DNA from: Streptomyces sp. ML-6
GTDB taxonomy: Bacteria; Actinomycetota; Actinomycetes; Streptomycetales; Streptomycetaceae
Direction of reading: 5' to 3'
Assembly (NCBI RefSeq): GCF_030116705.1
Contig: NZ_JAOTIK010000001.1
Coordinates: 6,848,501-6,912,500 of the forward strand
DNA: 64,000 bases
Of the stretch, positions 8,422 to 17,453 are shown piece by piece. Position numbers and translations under genes: made by a program. The stretch's first letter is position 1; every line of letters begins with the position of its first letter. The notes under the pieces were generated by a model, which saw only the letters and a program-made list of their open reading frames with translations, was not told where the DNA came from and searched no databases.

Positions 8422-10569
8422 CTATGCTGTCCGGCCCACCCCGGCCTCCACCAGGAACTTGCTCGGTGTGCCCGACCACGACACATGCAGTCCGTCCCGG
8501 GCCCGCGTGCACGCGACGAACAGCAGGCAGCGTTCCGCCAACAGATCCGACTCGTGCTGGAGCCGGTCGACATCGGCCGGGGTCACCGCACGCGAGTACG
8601 GCAGCGCACCGTCATTCACGCCGATGACCGCGACGCACCGGAACTCCAGCCCCTTGAAGGAGTGCATCGTGCCGACCTGCACGACGTCCGCGTCGGAGGG
8701 CGCATCGCCCCGCAGGCGCGCAGCCGGAATCCCCGCGGCCCTGAGGAACTGCACCGCCTTGTCGCAGTTCTTGTTGAAGCGGGCGCTCACCCCGATCTCG
8801 CCCGGGGAGATCCCACTGTCGATCCAACCCCGGACGCGTGCGACGAGTACGTCCAGTTCGGCTTCCTCGGAATCCGCCCCGCACGCCTCGGGCCCCTTGC
8901 CGTGCAGAGCCGAGCGATAGCCCAGCAGGGTCTCGTTCGCCGAGTCGTCCGCCAACTGCTCGAAGGGCCGGCCGACGAGCAGGGCGGTGGACCAGGAGAG
9001 GATCTCGTGCGTGGAGCGGTAGTTCTTGCGCATCTTCGCCGATCGGCCGGCCACCTTGATCCCGACGGCCTTCAGCGACACCTTCGAGTCGTAGATACGC
9101 TGATGGGGATCGCCCGCGATGAAGAGATCGTCGGGACGGGCCGGAGCCGCCGCACGCAACAGCCGCCACTGCGCGGGGTGCAGGTCCTGCGCCTCGTCGA
9201 CGACCACATGCCGGTATCGCGCGCCACCGGCCTCCAGCAGGTCCGCTGCCTCCGCGCACGTGCCGAGATAGGTGCGGAGCCCGTCGGAGGCGAGCCGATC
9301 GGTGAACTCCTCGATCGTGCGCCACACCAGCGCGCGGGCCGACGTGGGCAGTCCGCTGCCGCGTCCGCGCCGCTCGCATTTCTCGTACGCGTCCAGGGTC
9401 CGCAGGTTCTGTGCGAGGACGACGTGCTTGTACTCCTGTCCGAGGAACTGCGCCGTGCCGGTGAACCCGGTGGCCTTCGCGGCCTGCGCCCACCGCGTCT
9501 CCTCCTCACCGCCGCGGAGCGGCCGCCGCGAGGTGGACACGACGCGGCCCGCGAACGCGTCGACCGTCATGATGTCCACCCGGTCCCGCAACGCTTCGTC
9601 CTCCACCAGGGCGGCGAGCCCGTTGCGCAGCGCACCCACCAGAGCGTTGGTGTACGTGGTCAGCAGAATGCGGTCGCCATCACGCAGATACCCCAGCAGA
9701 TGGCGCACCCGATGCAGAGCGACAACTGTCTTGCCCGTCCCGGGGCCGCCGGTGACCTGTGCCGGCCCGGAGTACGAGGCCCGGTAGGCGACCTTGTGCT
9801 GGGAGGGGTGCAGAAAGACCCGCCAGGCCGCGAAGGGCTTGTCGAGGATGTCGCGCAGCTCCTCGGACGCGGTGACAAGTGCGATCCGGGTCCTGGTGCG
9901 GTGGATGGCGGTCGCGAAGTCGCCGGTGTCCACGGGCGTGGTGTCGGCGGGTGCGGCGGAGAGACCGACGGACACCACGTCCCGCCACACCTCCTCCACG
10001 GTGAAACCTGCCGCGAGGTATTCGAGGACTTCGCGCTGGTCCTGCGGGAAGTACGGCGCGAAGACCTCCAACTGTTCGAGGTCGGTGAGGGCGCGGGCCT
10101 GGCGCAGGGTGGTTTCGTCGATGCCGAGCGCCGTCAGGTCCCCGTCGGACACCTTCGCGAACAGCCGCCGGTCGGGAGCGGGCGCGATGCTCTCGTACAC
10201 GGGTGTGAGCTCGTCGAGCATCGCGATGTCGCGGATCTCGACGGCCCGGGTCACGGTGTTGATGCTGGCCTTCTGCTTGACGGCCCAGTCGATCGCCTTG
10301 TCGTGCGGCATCACGCGCAGCAGTACGTAGGTGTCGCCGCTGTCGGGGGCGAGGACGACACCCCGCGTCCCCTGGTCGATCCGGATGGTCCGGATATGAG
10401 GATCACGGGCCCGCTTCAGGCTCTCCAGCTTCAGCCCGGGATCCTTGAACAACTGGTCCAGGGTGAGGCGTTCGAACTTCTCCCACGCGTCGAACACCCC
10501 CTGCTTGACACTGCCCCGAAGCTTGCCGAGCTGGGCACAGAAACCGATGTCGAACGCGAGGTGGGGCAT
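8422..10569 (-). CDS. UvrD/Rep-family superfamily 1 helicase with N-terminal RelE-like region
   Basis: A 715-residue SF1 helicase. Walker A GGPGTGKT is at 274-281, VVVDEAQDLHPAQW (Walker B) lies near 465, an arginine motif YRSTHEIL follows, then TMHSFKGLEFR (motif V) and ACTRAR (motif VI) near the end. Residues about 35-100 (LKLESLKRARDPHIR, LLRVMPHDKAIDWA) look like the RelE/ParE toxin fold seen fused to some helicases; this part is inferred from pattern only. The gene lies 54 bases after a Ser/Thr kinase gene on the same strand, so the two are probably cotranscribed. Roles in DNA repair or phage defence are possible. Confidence 0.85.
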   Translation of the reverse strand: MPHLAFDIGFCAQLGKLRGSVKQGVFDAWEKFERLTLDQLFKDPGLKLESLKRARDPHIRTIRIDQGTRGVVLAPDSGDTYVLLRVMPHDKAIDWAVKQKASINTVTRAVEIRDIAMLDELTPVYESIAPAPDRRLFAKVSDGDLTALGIDETTLRQARALTDLEQLEVFAPYFPQDQREVLEYLAAGFTVEEVWRDVVSVGLSAAPADTTPVDTGDFATAIHRTRTRIALVTASEELRDILDKPFAAWRVFLHPSQHKVAYRASYSGPAQVTGGPGTGKTVVALHRVRHLLGYLRDGDRILLTTYTNALVGALRNGLAALVEDEALRDRVDIMTVDAFAGRVVSTSRRPLRGGEEETRWAQAAKATGFTGTAQFLGQEYKHVVLAQNLRTLDAYEKCERRGRGSGLPTSARALVWRTIEEFTDRLASDGLRTYLGTCAEAADLLEAGGARYRHVVVDEAQDLHPAQWRLLRAAAPARPDDLFIAGDPHQRIYDSKVSLKAVGIKVAGRSAKMRKNYRSTHEILSWSTALLVGRPFEQLADDSANETLLGYRSALHGKGPEACGADSEEAELDVLVARVRGWIDSGISPGEIGVSARFNKNCDKAVQFLRAAGIPAARLRGDAPSDADVVQVGTMHSFKGLEFRCVAVIGVNDGALPYSRAVTPADVDRLQHESDLLAERCLLFVACTRARDGLHVSWSGTPSKFLVEAGVGRTA

Positions 10570-10623
10570 GGGGCGAACTCTCCGGGAAAGCGGACGGAAC
10601 GAGGGGAGACGGGGGAGACGGGG

Positions 10624-12222
10624 TCAGCCGGCCGGACCGTCGAGATCGAGACCGATCAGCGCCAGCGCCTCGCCTACCTCTGCGGTCATCTCGTCACCAG
10701 GCCCGAAGACCAGGCACAGGTCGTCGTGCAGCGGTCGAAGAATCCGATGGGCCTCGACCGCCTGCCCTTGGGCGAGGAGCAGCATCCCGATGTCGCGGCG
10801 CAGTTCGACGGCTTCCTCGCTGAGATCGCCGTCAACGGTCCGTACGACGTCGAGGAGGCCGCGCAGCGCGGCGAGCGCGTCGGTGACCCGGCCCAGTTCG
10901 GCACGGCACCGCGCGGCCTGGGCGCGGCAGGCGCGGGCCGGCTCGCCGGTGGGGCCGTCGGTGCGCGCGTACGCGTCCGCCAACGCGTCGAACTCGGGCA
11001 GCGCGGCCCGGTAGTCCCCGCCGAGCAGCTGGATCGCGGCCCGACGGGTCCGCAGCTCCAGGACCTTCCGGCTCTCCGCGCCGAGTGCGCGGGCGGCCGG
11101 CTCGATGATCTCTCCCAGCACCTCGGCGGCCTGCGCGAACCGTTCCTCGTCCAGGAGGGCGTCGGAGTGTGCGTACGCCTCGTCGATCTCCGCACGCAAC
11201 TGCGCGGGTACGGGTACGGGAACGGGCGCGGCCTGTCCGGCAGCCGGATCGGCGGCCACCCGCGCGGACCTGCCCGCACCCGCGCGGGCGCGGGGCGCGT
11301 ACGGGTTGCGGAAGAGCCCGGTCGGGTCGGGCACCCCCGCCGGTCCGGCTTCGCCGGCCGCGGGCATCCGGCCGGGCGGCGGCAGGAACGGCCGCAGCCG
11401 CTCGTACACCTCCTGCACATCGGCGGGCCGGGCCTCGGGCGCCTTGAGCAGCAGATGCAGGACCAGCTCCTCCAACTCCTGCGGTACTTCGGGACGTAGT
11501 CCGCGCAGCGGGGTGGGAGCGGCGTTCACGTGCTGGTGCATCACCATGTACTCGCTGTCCGCCGTGAACAGCAGCCGCCCGCTGAGCAGTTCGTGCAGCA
11601 CACAGCCCAGCGCGTACAGATCGGCCTGCGGAGTGGTCCGCCCACCGCGCACCTGCTCGGGAGCCATGTACTGGTAGGTGCCGATGGGGGTACCGGTCGC
11701 GGTCAGCTTGGTGACATCGGTCCGCAGGATCGCCGCGATCCCGAAGTCGAGGACCTTCACCGTCCCGTCACGGGCGACCAGGATGTTGCCGGGCTTGAGG
11801 TCGCGGTGGATGACCGGCACCTCGTGCGCGTACGACAGCACGGTGGCGACCTGCGCCGCCACCGCCACCGCCCAACTGACCGGAAGCAGCCGATCCGGAT
11901 GGATGTACGCGGACAGCGACACCCCGTCCACCAGCTCCATGACCAGGAACAGCCGCTCATACGTCTCGTCGAGCACCGCGTCGTACACCTGGGGCACACC
12001 GGGGTGCTGGATCCGCGCGGTGATGCGGGCCTCACGGCGGAAGCGCTTGGCGAACTCTTCCGCGAGCTGCGGCGAGCCGTTGACGGCCTGCTGCCGGATC
12101 AGCTTCACGGCGACGGGCCGGTCGAGCACGGCGTCGTAGCCGCGCCACACATCCCCCATGCCGCCGTTGTCGAGCGGCTCCAGAAGCTCGTACCGGCCCG
12201 CGATCGGCTGCTGTTGCGGCAC
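10624..12222 (-). CDS. Cytosolic Ser/Thr protein kinase with C-terminal TPR-like region
   Basis: A 532-residue Hanks-type kinase. The glycine loop DNGGMGDVW is at 18-26, VAVKLI with the ATP-binding lysine at K40, HRDLKPGN at 139-146, DFG at 159-161 and APEQ at 187-190. All catalytic residues are present. Residues 280-345 are a Pro/Ala-rich linker. Residues 345-532 are helical and alanine-rich with TPR-like periodicity, suggesting a protein-binding module. No transmembrane helix or PASTA domain is seen, so it is not a cell-wall sensor. The start is GTG at 12222. It lies directly upstream of the helicase gene, a possible phosphorylation partner. Confidence 0.9.
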   Translation of the reverse strand: MPQQQPIAGRYELLEPLDNGGMGDVWRGYDAVLDRPVAVKLIRQQAVNGSPQLAEEFAKRFRREARITARIQHPGVPQVYDAVLDETYERLFLVMELVDGVSLSAYIHPDRLLPVSWAVAVAAQVATVLSYAHEVPVIHRDLKPGNILVARDGTVKVLDFGIAAILRTDVTKLTATGTPIGTYQYMAPEQVRGGRTTPQADLYALGCVLHELLSGRLLFTADSEYMVMHQHVNAAPTPLRGLRPEVPQELEELVLHLLLKAPEARPADVQEVYERLRPFLPPPGRMPAAGEAGPAGVPDPTGLFRNPYAPRARAGAGRSARVAADPAAGQAAPVPVPVPAQLRAEIDEAYAHSDALLDEERFAQAAEVLGEIIEPAARALGAESRKVLELRTRRAAIQLLGGDYRAALPEFDALADAYARTDGPTGEPARACRAQAARCRAELGRVTDALAALRGLLDVVRTVDGDLSEEAVELRRDIGMLLLAQGQAVEAHRILRPLHDDLCLVFGPGDEMTAEVGEALALIGLDLDGPAG

Positions 12223-12564
12223 ATTGCCCCCGTGTGTGCGTGTGCTGACCGGTGTGTGCTGCTGGACCGGCTTTCGGCATGGTGGAGGGCAAGTGTCCCT
12301 GGTGGGGCGATCTTCAGTCCAGCGGCGGTGCGTGCACGGGCTGGATTCGGGGGCGGAGGGGTGTATTCAGGCCGCCGGTGCCATCCGGCCGAACCGCGGG
12401 AAGCGATGGCACCGACGCGGCCGAGTCGCGCCCCGGTCCCGCCGCCGAGCAGAGCTTCGGCCGCCTGCTCCGCTCCATTCAGCATCTGGTCCGGCATCGC
12501 TACGTGGAAAGTCCGAGTGCCACCGACCTCCATCCGCCTCTAAGGACTTGTTTCCCGGCAAGCC
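12223..12564. other. Intergenic interval between kinase and AraC genes
   Basis: About 340 bases with no supported gene. The kinase promoter should lie near 12223-12350 reading leftward. No clear consensus promoter, repeat or terminator was identified. Confidence 0.45.
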
Positions 12565-14196
12565 CTAACGGAGGATGAGTTCTTCGTCGGTGTGCTGCCA
12601 GCCGTTCCGTTGGTACTCGCGTGGTGACATCCCGTGGGCGCGTGTGAACACACGTGTGAGGGCGGAGGCGTCCGTGTAGCCCAGTTTCCGTGCGGCTTGG
12701 CTGACCGTCATGCGTTCTTCGAGGTATTGGCGGGCGAGGGTCATACGGAGCTGGGCTCGCCACTGCACATAGGTCTGACCGGTGGCGTCGATGAAGTCGT
12801 GACCGAGCGTCCTGGCGTCCACGCAGAGTTCCGCGCCCCACTGGACCAGCGTGCGTCGGCTCGCGGGTTCGCGTCGGATCTCCTCGACGATCCGGCTGAC
12901 GGCGGAGACGCCTGATCCGCCGGCGGCTGTGAGGAGACGCGGCGCGGAGAAGAGTTCGAGAAAACGTCGTGTGACGTCGTTGGGGTCGTGCCCCTCGGGG
13001 CGGATGAAGCTGTAGTTGGCGACGACCGTGTGCAAGAGGCGGGCCTCGGCCTGCGGGGGAAGGCTCTGGATGAGGACGTCTGCCGGCAGGGCTGCCGAAG
13101 ACCCCGGACGGGAGCCGAGCGGCAGCAGGAGCGCACCGCGCGGGAGCGTGATGCTGTTGGGCACTCCCGCCGGGAGCCAGGCGGCATCGCCTCGCCGTAG
13201 CCGGTGCTTCCGGCCTCCGATGACGAGCTGCGCAGTCCCGCGGCAGGCCCAGACGAGCACATGGAAGTCGTTGATCCGGTTCCAGGTCCGCGACGCCGGT
13301 ATCGACGGCGGCTTCGCGATCGCCTCTCCGCCCGCTGCTCTGTGCATGTGGGCGTCGATCTGTGCTTCGAGAGGGCTCGGGGACGGCCGGGCCCCGGTCG
13401 GTTCGTCGCGGTGCTGTCCCTTGTACTCGCTGGGTGTGACTCCGGCGTGCGCGTGGAATGCCTTCGTGAATCCCGCAGGGGTCGAGAACCCGACCTGTCT
13501 CCCGGCCCAGCCGATGTCGTGGCCGAGGTTGAGGTAGCTCGCCGCTGCGGCGACCCGCGCGGCGGTGCGCCACCGGGCGAAGGGCAGCCCCGTCTCGTTC
13601 CGGAACTGCTGCTGCAGCGTGCGGACGCTGATGCCGGCCGACTGCGCCAGTTCACCGATTCCCGCGCCATGGCTCGGATCCTGGAGCAGCGTCCGCGCGA
13701 TGGTGAGGGCCTCGGGCGATGTGGGCAGCGGTGGGGCAGGCAGCGGACCGCGGTCGTCGTGCGCCGGGTCTGCGGGGTGTGCGTTGGCAACGAGGTCGAG
13801 CAGGCCGCTGTCGTCCGCGGCACCGCGCAGGTAGCCGAGGCTTCGGGCGAACTGATGGATGAGCCAGTCCGACCAGCTGCCCGGGAAGTCGACGCGGAGA
13901 GGGCGGTCGATCACGGTCGACCGGGAACCCGCGGCCGGGAAGATCGGAACGGCGAGGGAACCGGCCTCGACGTCGACCTCGTAGGGGACGCCGGCGGGCA
14001 TCCAGATGCCCTGGCCGGCCGTGAGGCGGTGCTGTTCCGTTGCCGTCTGTACGCGGGCGGCGCCCGTGTGCATCCAGAGCAGGGACGGCTCGCGCGCGTT
14101 TCCGGGTGAGGTCGCCCGTGCAGCCGGGATCTCCAAGGTCGGCTCGATCGGGAGCTGATGGTGCGCGACCACGTCATTCACGTTCTGCCAGTCCAT
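12565..14196 (-). CDS. AraC-family regulator with two cupin-HTH units in one chain
   Basis: A 543-residue protein made of two successive AraC-type regulators. The first half has a cupin-like sensor (IWMPAGVPYEVDV near 65-78) and an AraC HTH pair (about 165-260, ending GVTPSEYKGQ). The second half repeats the plan (AAWLPAGVPNSITL near 340, HTH about 440-535 ending GMSPREYQRN). Each half is close to the length of a complete regulator, so this is an in-frame fusion or tandem duplication. It is divergent from the siderophore operon, with an iron-box palindrome between them, and is a likely siderophore-responsive activator of that operon. Confidence 0.85.
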   Translation of the reverse strand: MDWQNVNDVVAHHQLPIEPTLEIPAARATSPGNAREPSLLWMHTGAARVQTATEQHRLTAGQGIWMPAGVPYEVDVEAGSLAVPIFPAAGSRSTVIDRPLRVDFPGSWSDWLIHQFARSLGYLRGAADDSGLLDLVANAHPADPAHDDRGPLPAPPLPTSPEALTIARTLLQDPSHGAGIGELAQSAGISVRTLQQQFRNETGLPFARWRTAARVAAAASYLNLGHDIGWAGRQVGFSTPAGFTKAFHAHAGVTPSEYKGQHRDEPTGARPSPSPLEAQIDAHMHRAAGGEAIAKPPSIPASRTWNRINDFHVLVWACRGTAQLVIGGRKHRLRRGDAAWLPAGVPNSITLPRGALLLPLGSRPGSSAALPADVLIQSLPPQAEARLLHTVVANYSFIRPEGHDPNDVTRRFLELFSAPRLLTAAGGSGVSAVSRIVEEIRREPASRRTLVQWGAELCVDARTLGHDFIDATGQTYVQWRAQLRMTLARQYLEERMTVSQAARKLGYTDASALTRVFTRAHGMSPREYQRNGWQHTDEELILR

Positions 14197-14230
14197 GAAT
14201 CATGCGCATCAGGATAACAATCGCGCGAAT

Positions 14231-14248
14231 AGTAAGGCTAGCCTTACT
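14231..14248. promoter_or_regulatory. Iron box: DtxR/IdeR/DmdR-type operator
   Basis: AGTAAGGCTAGCCTTACT is a perfect 18-bp palindrome in the AT-rich gap between the AraC gene (14196) and the siderophore operon (start 14318). The TAAGGCTAGCCTTA core resembles actinobacterial iron-regulator boxes (TTAGGTTAGSCTAACCTAA). Iron-bound repressor here would shut off both divergent units. Confidence 0.8.
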
Positions 14249-14317
14249 TGTGTGGCCGCTGTGGCGACCTGACGCCCCGTTCCCCCGGCCGTGTCCCGCT
14301 CTTCGAGGAGTTCTTCC

Positions 14318-15157
14318 GTGTCTGTCCCCGCGCGCCCGCTGACCATGTTCCCCGTGGCCCTGCGCGAACTGGTCGTCGCCCGGATCGTCGACGTCACGGC
14401 AGGAATGCGGCGTGTGACCCTGACCGGTGACCAGCTGGGGACGTTCACCTCTGCGGATGGGACGAAGTGGCCGCCGTTCACGTCGCCGGGTTTCGATGAC
14501 GACATCCGGCTGCTGTTCCCGTATCCGGGTGAGAGCGAGCCCGTCCTCCCCCTCGTCGAGGACGGACGTGTGACGTTCGCGGAGGGGCGTCGGCCCATCG
14601 CTCGGGCCTACACGGTGCGCCGCTACGACCCGCGCGGACGTGAACTGGATGTCGACATCGTTCTCCACAGTGACGGGGTCGCATCGAACTGGGCTCGTGC
14701 AGTGGCTCCGGGGGATCGGATGCATATCGCCGGTCCTGCCAAGACGCAAGAGATCCCGATCGGTGCGGACCGGCTGCTGATCGCGGGCGACGACACGGCG
14801 ATTCCCGCGATCGCGCGTCTGCTGGAAGAGCTTCCCGCCGATACTCGCGGGCGCGTGTTCATCGACGTCGAGCACACATCGCACGCGCAGGAACTGTGCG
14901 GTCCTGCCGGGGTCGACGTCACCTGGCTCCCCCGGAACCCGTCCGCTCCCTCGCACCCCGGTGGGCTGCTGGAGGCCATTCGCACGATGGACTGGGCGAA
15001 AGAGGAATGGTTCGCGTGGCTGGCCGGTGAGCAGTCGGCGGTTCAGGAGATCCGTCGGCACCTCGTCCGCGATCGTCACATGCCCAAGTCCGCCATCGAC
15101 TTCACGGGCTACTGGAAACGCGAGCCCGCGGACGGCGTCCACTCCCACCAGCCCTGA
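14318..15157 (+). CDS. Siderophore-interacting protein (FAD-dependent ferric-siderophore reductase)
   Basis: A 279-residue protein of the SIP/ViuB family, which uses NAD(P)H and FAD to reduce ferric siderophores in the cytoplasm and release iron. RAYTVRRYD at 96-104 is the FAD-binding motif, followed by the NAD-binding half (LLIAGDDTAIPAI near 150) and the typical C-terminal WFAWLAGE segment. GTG at 14318 is chosen because GAGGAG (14305-14310) lies 7 bases upstream; GTG 14291 is in frame but has no such site. It is the first gene of the iron operon and is preceded by the iron box. Confidence 0.9.
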   Translation: MSVPARPLTMFPVALRELVVARIVDVTAGMRRVTLTGDQLGTFTSADGTKWPPFTSPGFDDDIRLLFPYPGESEPVLPLVEDGRVTFAEGRRPIARAYTVRRYDPRGRELDVDIVLHSDGVASNWARAVAPGDRMHIAGPAKTQEIPIGADRLLIAGDDTAIPAIARLLEELPADTRGRVFIDVEHTSHAQELCGPAGVDVTWLPRNPSAPSHPGGLLEAIRTMDWAKEEWFAWLAGEQSAVQEIRRHLVRDRHMPKSAIDFTGYWKREPADGVHSHQP

Positions 15158-15270
15158 CATCCGGCACCGGCGGACGGCCACCGGCCCCGCCGCACGCTCC
15201 GGCGCCTCCTCGCCGGTCGTCCGGGCAGCCCTGTTCGCCCCTACCCCCGAGAAACACAAGAACGGCACTC

Positions 15271-16338
15271 ATGAACATCACACGACGCCGCGGCATCACA
15301 GGCCTGATCGGCGCAGCACTGGCCGCCGCTCTCGCACTGACCGGATGCTCGTCCACGGCACCACCCCAGAAGACGTCGACGGCCGGCGACGGGGCGAGCC
15401 TGCTGCCGGCCGCCGAGGGGCACACCTCCTACCCGCTGACCTTGGAATCGCCCTTCGGCAAGACCGTGCTGAAGAAGCGTCCTGAACGGATCGCGGCGGT
15501 CGTGCCGAACGCGATCGACACGGAACTGCTTCTTTCGCTCGGTGTGAAGCCCGTGCTCAGCTCCAGTCTCGTCAGCGAGGGCGGGTACCTCGACGAGCAC
15601 GGCGCGGGCGACATCGAGACATATGAGTTCGTGATGGGTGAAGAGGTGCCGGTGGAAGCGATCGCCGCGAGCCACCCGGACCTCATTGTCGCCGTCGGGT
15701 GGACGAACGGCCTCGGCGGAGTGAAGCTCGCCGACTACTACGACCGGCTGGCTACCATCGCCCCGGTCGTGACCAGCCCGGACCCCTCCTCGCAGCTGCT
15801 CCTCCCGTGGCAGGACTCGATCCGTGTGCTCGGAGAAGCGCTCGACCTCGCCGACGCCGCGAAGGGCGTCGTCGACGACAACAAGAGGTACTTCGCGACG
15901 GTGCGCAAGAAGCACCCGGAGTTCGAAGGGCTCACGGCGACATGGGCGATCTACTACGGTACGGCCAACGGGCTCCAGTACCTGTCGCGGCCCGATTCCG
16001 CACCGGAGACATTCCTGGGTGAGCTCGGCTTCGCGAAGAACCCGAACGCACGGCAGTTCGCGCAGGATGCCTCGGTGAGCGACGAACTGCTCTCGAAGAC
16101 CGACGCCGACGTGCTGCTGCTCGGGCGGAGCGCGGCCGCGAGCGAGGCGGAGATGCGGGAGCTGACCGGTCGCGGCCTGTTCAAGAACCTCGGCGCCGTG
16201 TCCTCCGGGCACTTCGTGCAGCTGTCACCGAAGACCGATGACGGCGGGGACCTGCTGTGGGCGATCAGCAGCGGCGGGCCGATCGGGAACAAGTGGGCAG
16301 CCGAACATCTCGTTCCGCTCATCGCCGACGCCCTCTGA
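15271..16338 (+). CDS. Iron-siderophore ABC transporter substrate-binding lipoprotein
   Basis: A 355-residue FecB/FepB-type binding protein. It has a lipoprotein signal peptide with lipobox LTGC (cysteine near residue 26). The mature domain carries KKRPERIAAVVPNAIDTELLLSLG, split here as KKRPERIAAV and LLLSLGVKPV, the hallmark first lobe of the family. It captures ferric siderophore outside the membrane for the FecCD permeases encoded downstream. It lies 113 bases after the reductase gene with no strong ribosome site, and a stem-loop follows it. Confidence 0.92.
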   Translation: MNITRRRGITGLIGAALAAALALTGCSSTAPPQKTSTAGDGASLLPAAEGHTSYPLTLESPFGKTVLKKRPERIAAVVPNAIDTELLLSLGVKPVLSSSLVSEGGYLDEHGAGDIETYEFVMGEEVPVEAIAASHPDLIVAVGWTNGLGGVKLADYYDRLATIAPVVTSPDPSSQLLLPWQDSIRVLGEALDLADAAKGVVDDNKRYFATVRKKHPEFEGLTATWAIYYGTANGLQYLSRPDSAPETFLGELGFAKNPNARQFAQDASVSDELLSKTDADVLLLGRSAAASEAEMRELTGRGLFKNLGAVSSGHFVQLSPKTDDGGDLLWAISSGGPIGNKWAAEHLVPLIADAL

Positions 16339-16347
16339 CACCCCACA

Positions 16348-16381
16348 TGTGCGGGGCGTGAGCATTGCCGCGCCCCGCACA
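16348..16381 (+). terminator. Intra-operon stem-loop after the binding-protein gene
   Basis: An 11-bp perfect stem (16348-16358 with 16371-16381) has a 12-base loop and no T-run. It sits between the lipoprotein and the first permease gene. Such structures often attenuate transcription or protect the upstream mRNA so that binding protein is made in excess over permease. The role is inferred. Confidence 0.55.
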
Positions 16382-16400
16382 CGCCTGATCGAGGAGAACC

Positions 16401-17453
16401 ATGACCACGGACGCGTCGCGACCTCGCCCGCTGGAGGAGAGACGCACGGAACAACTCCCGCAAGCCCGGCGGCTGCTCGGACTGGTGGCGCTGACGTTCG
16501 TGCTCGCCTGCGTGCTGGCACTGAGCGTGAGCTTCGGAGCGAATCCGGTCCCGCTCCGGGACGTATGGCAGAACGTGTTCCGTCCCGACGGGTCCGAGGC
16601 GGCCTCGATCGTATGGACGCTGCGCATGCCTCGCACCTTCGTCGGCATCGTCTCGGGCCTCGCTTTCGGAGTCGCGGGAGCACTGATCCAGGCGATCACC
16701 CGGAACCCGCTCGCCGACCCGGGAATCCTGGGCGTGAACGCGGGGGCGGGGTTCGCCATCACGATCGGCGTGGGCCTGTTCGGGGTGTCGGGCATCACCG
16801 GGTACGTGTGGTTCTCCTTCCTCGGCGCGGTCGTCGCGACAGCGGTCGTGTACGCCATCGGCTCCTCCGGGCGGGGTTCCGCCTCACCGGTCACCCTCGT
16901 GCTCGCCGGTGTGGCCCTGGCCGCGGTGCTCACAGCGTTCTCGACGTTCCTGATGCTCATGGACGAAGAGACCTTCCGGGCCTTCAAGAACTGGGGCCTC
17001 GGATCGATCGCCCGTACCTCGGTTCCCGACGTGCTCTCCGTGCTCCCGTTCATCGTCGTCGGGCTGGTGATCGCGTTCTGCCTGGGCGGCGCGTTGAACG
17101 CCGTCGCCCTGGGCGACGATCAGGCCGCATCGCTCGGCGCGAGCGTCATCCGCACGCGCGTCGCCGGGATCGCCGCGGTCACGCTGCTCGCCGGTGGGGC
17201 CACGTCGCTCACCGGAGGAATCGCGTTCATCGGGCTGATGGTCCCGCACGTCGTGCGCTGGTTCACCGGACCGGATCAGCGCTGGATCATCGCCTACACC
17301 GCCTTGGCCTCGCCGATCCTCGTCCTCGCCGCCGATGTCATCGGGCGTCTCGTCGCCCGCCCCGGGGAGATCGAAGCAGGCGTGCTGACGGCCCTGATCG
17401 GCGCCCCCGTACTCATCGCACTCGTGCGCCGCAGGAAGGCGGCCGGACTGTGA
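16401..17453 (+). CDS. FecCD-family iron-siderophore permease, subunit 1
   Basis: A 350-residue multi-spanning permease. RMPRTFVGIVSGLAFGVAGA followed by TRNPLADPGILGVNAGA is the FecCD signature, and ALGDDQAASLGASV and GLMVPHVVR match later conserved loops. About nine to ten hydrophobic segments are visible. A GAGGAG site lies just before ATG 16401. It pairs with the next gene (GTGA overlap at 17450-17453) to form the membrane channel. Confidence 0.93.
   Translation: MTTDASRPRPLEERRTEQLPQARRLLGLVALTFVLACVLALSVSFGANPVPLRDVWQNVFRPDGSEAASIVWTLRMPRTFVGIVSGLAFGVAGALIQAITRNPLADPGILGVNAGAGFAITIGVGLFGVSGITGYVWFSFLGAVVATAVVYAIGSSGRGSASPVTLVLAGVALAAVLTAFSTFLMLMDEETFRAFKNWGLGSIARTSVPDVLSVLPFIVVGLVIAFCLGGALNAVALGDDQAASLGASVIRTRVAGIAAVTLLAGGATSLTGGIAFIGLMVPHVVRWFTGPDQRWIIAYTALASPILVLAADVIGRLVARPGEIEAGVLTALIGAPVLIALVRRRKAAGL

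Noticed and set aside
8485..11499. 1004-codon plus-strand open frame opposite the helicase and kinase genes
   Set aside because: It is a high-GC shadow of two genes with clear motifs on the other strand and has no recognisable domain.
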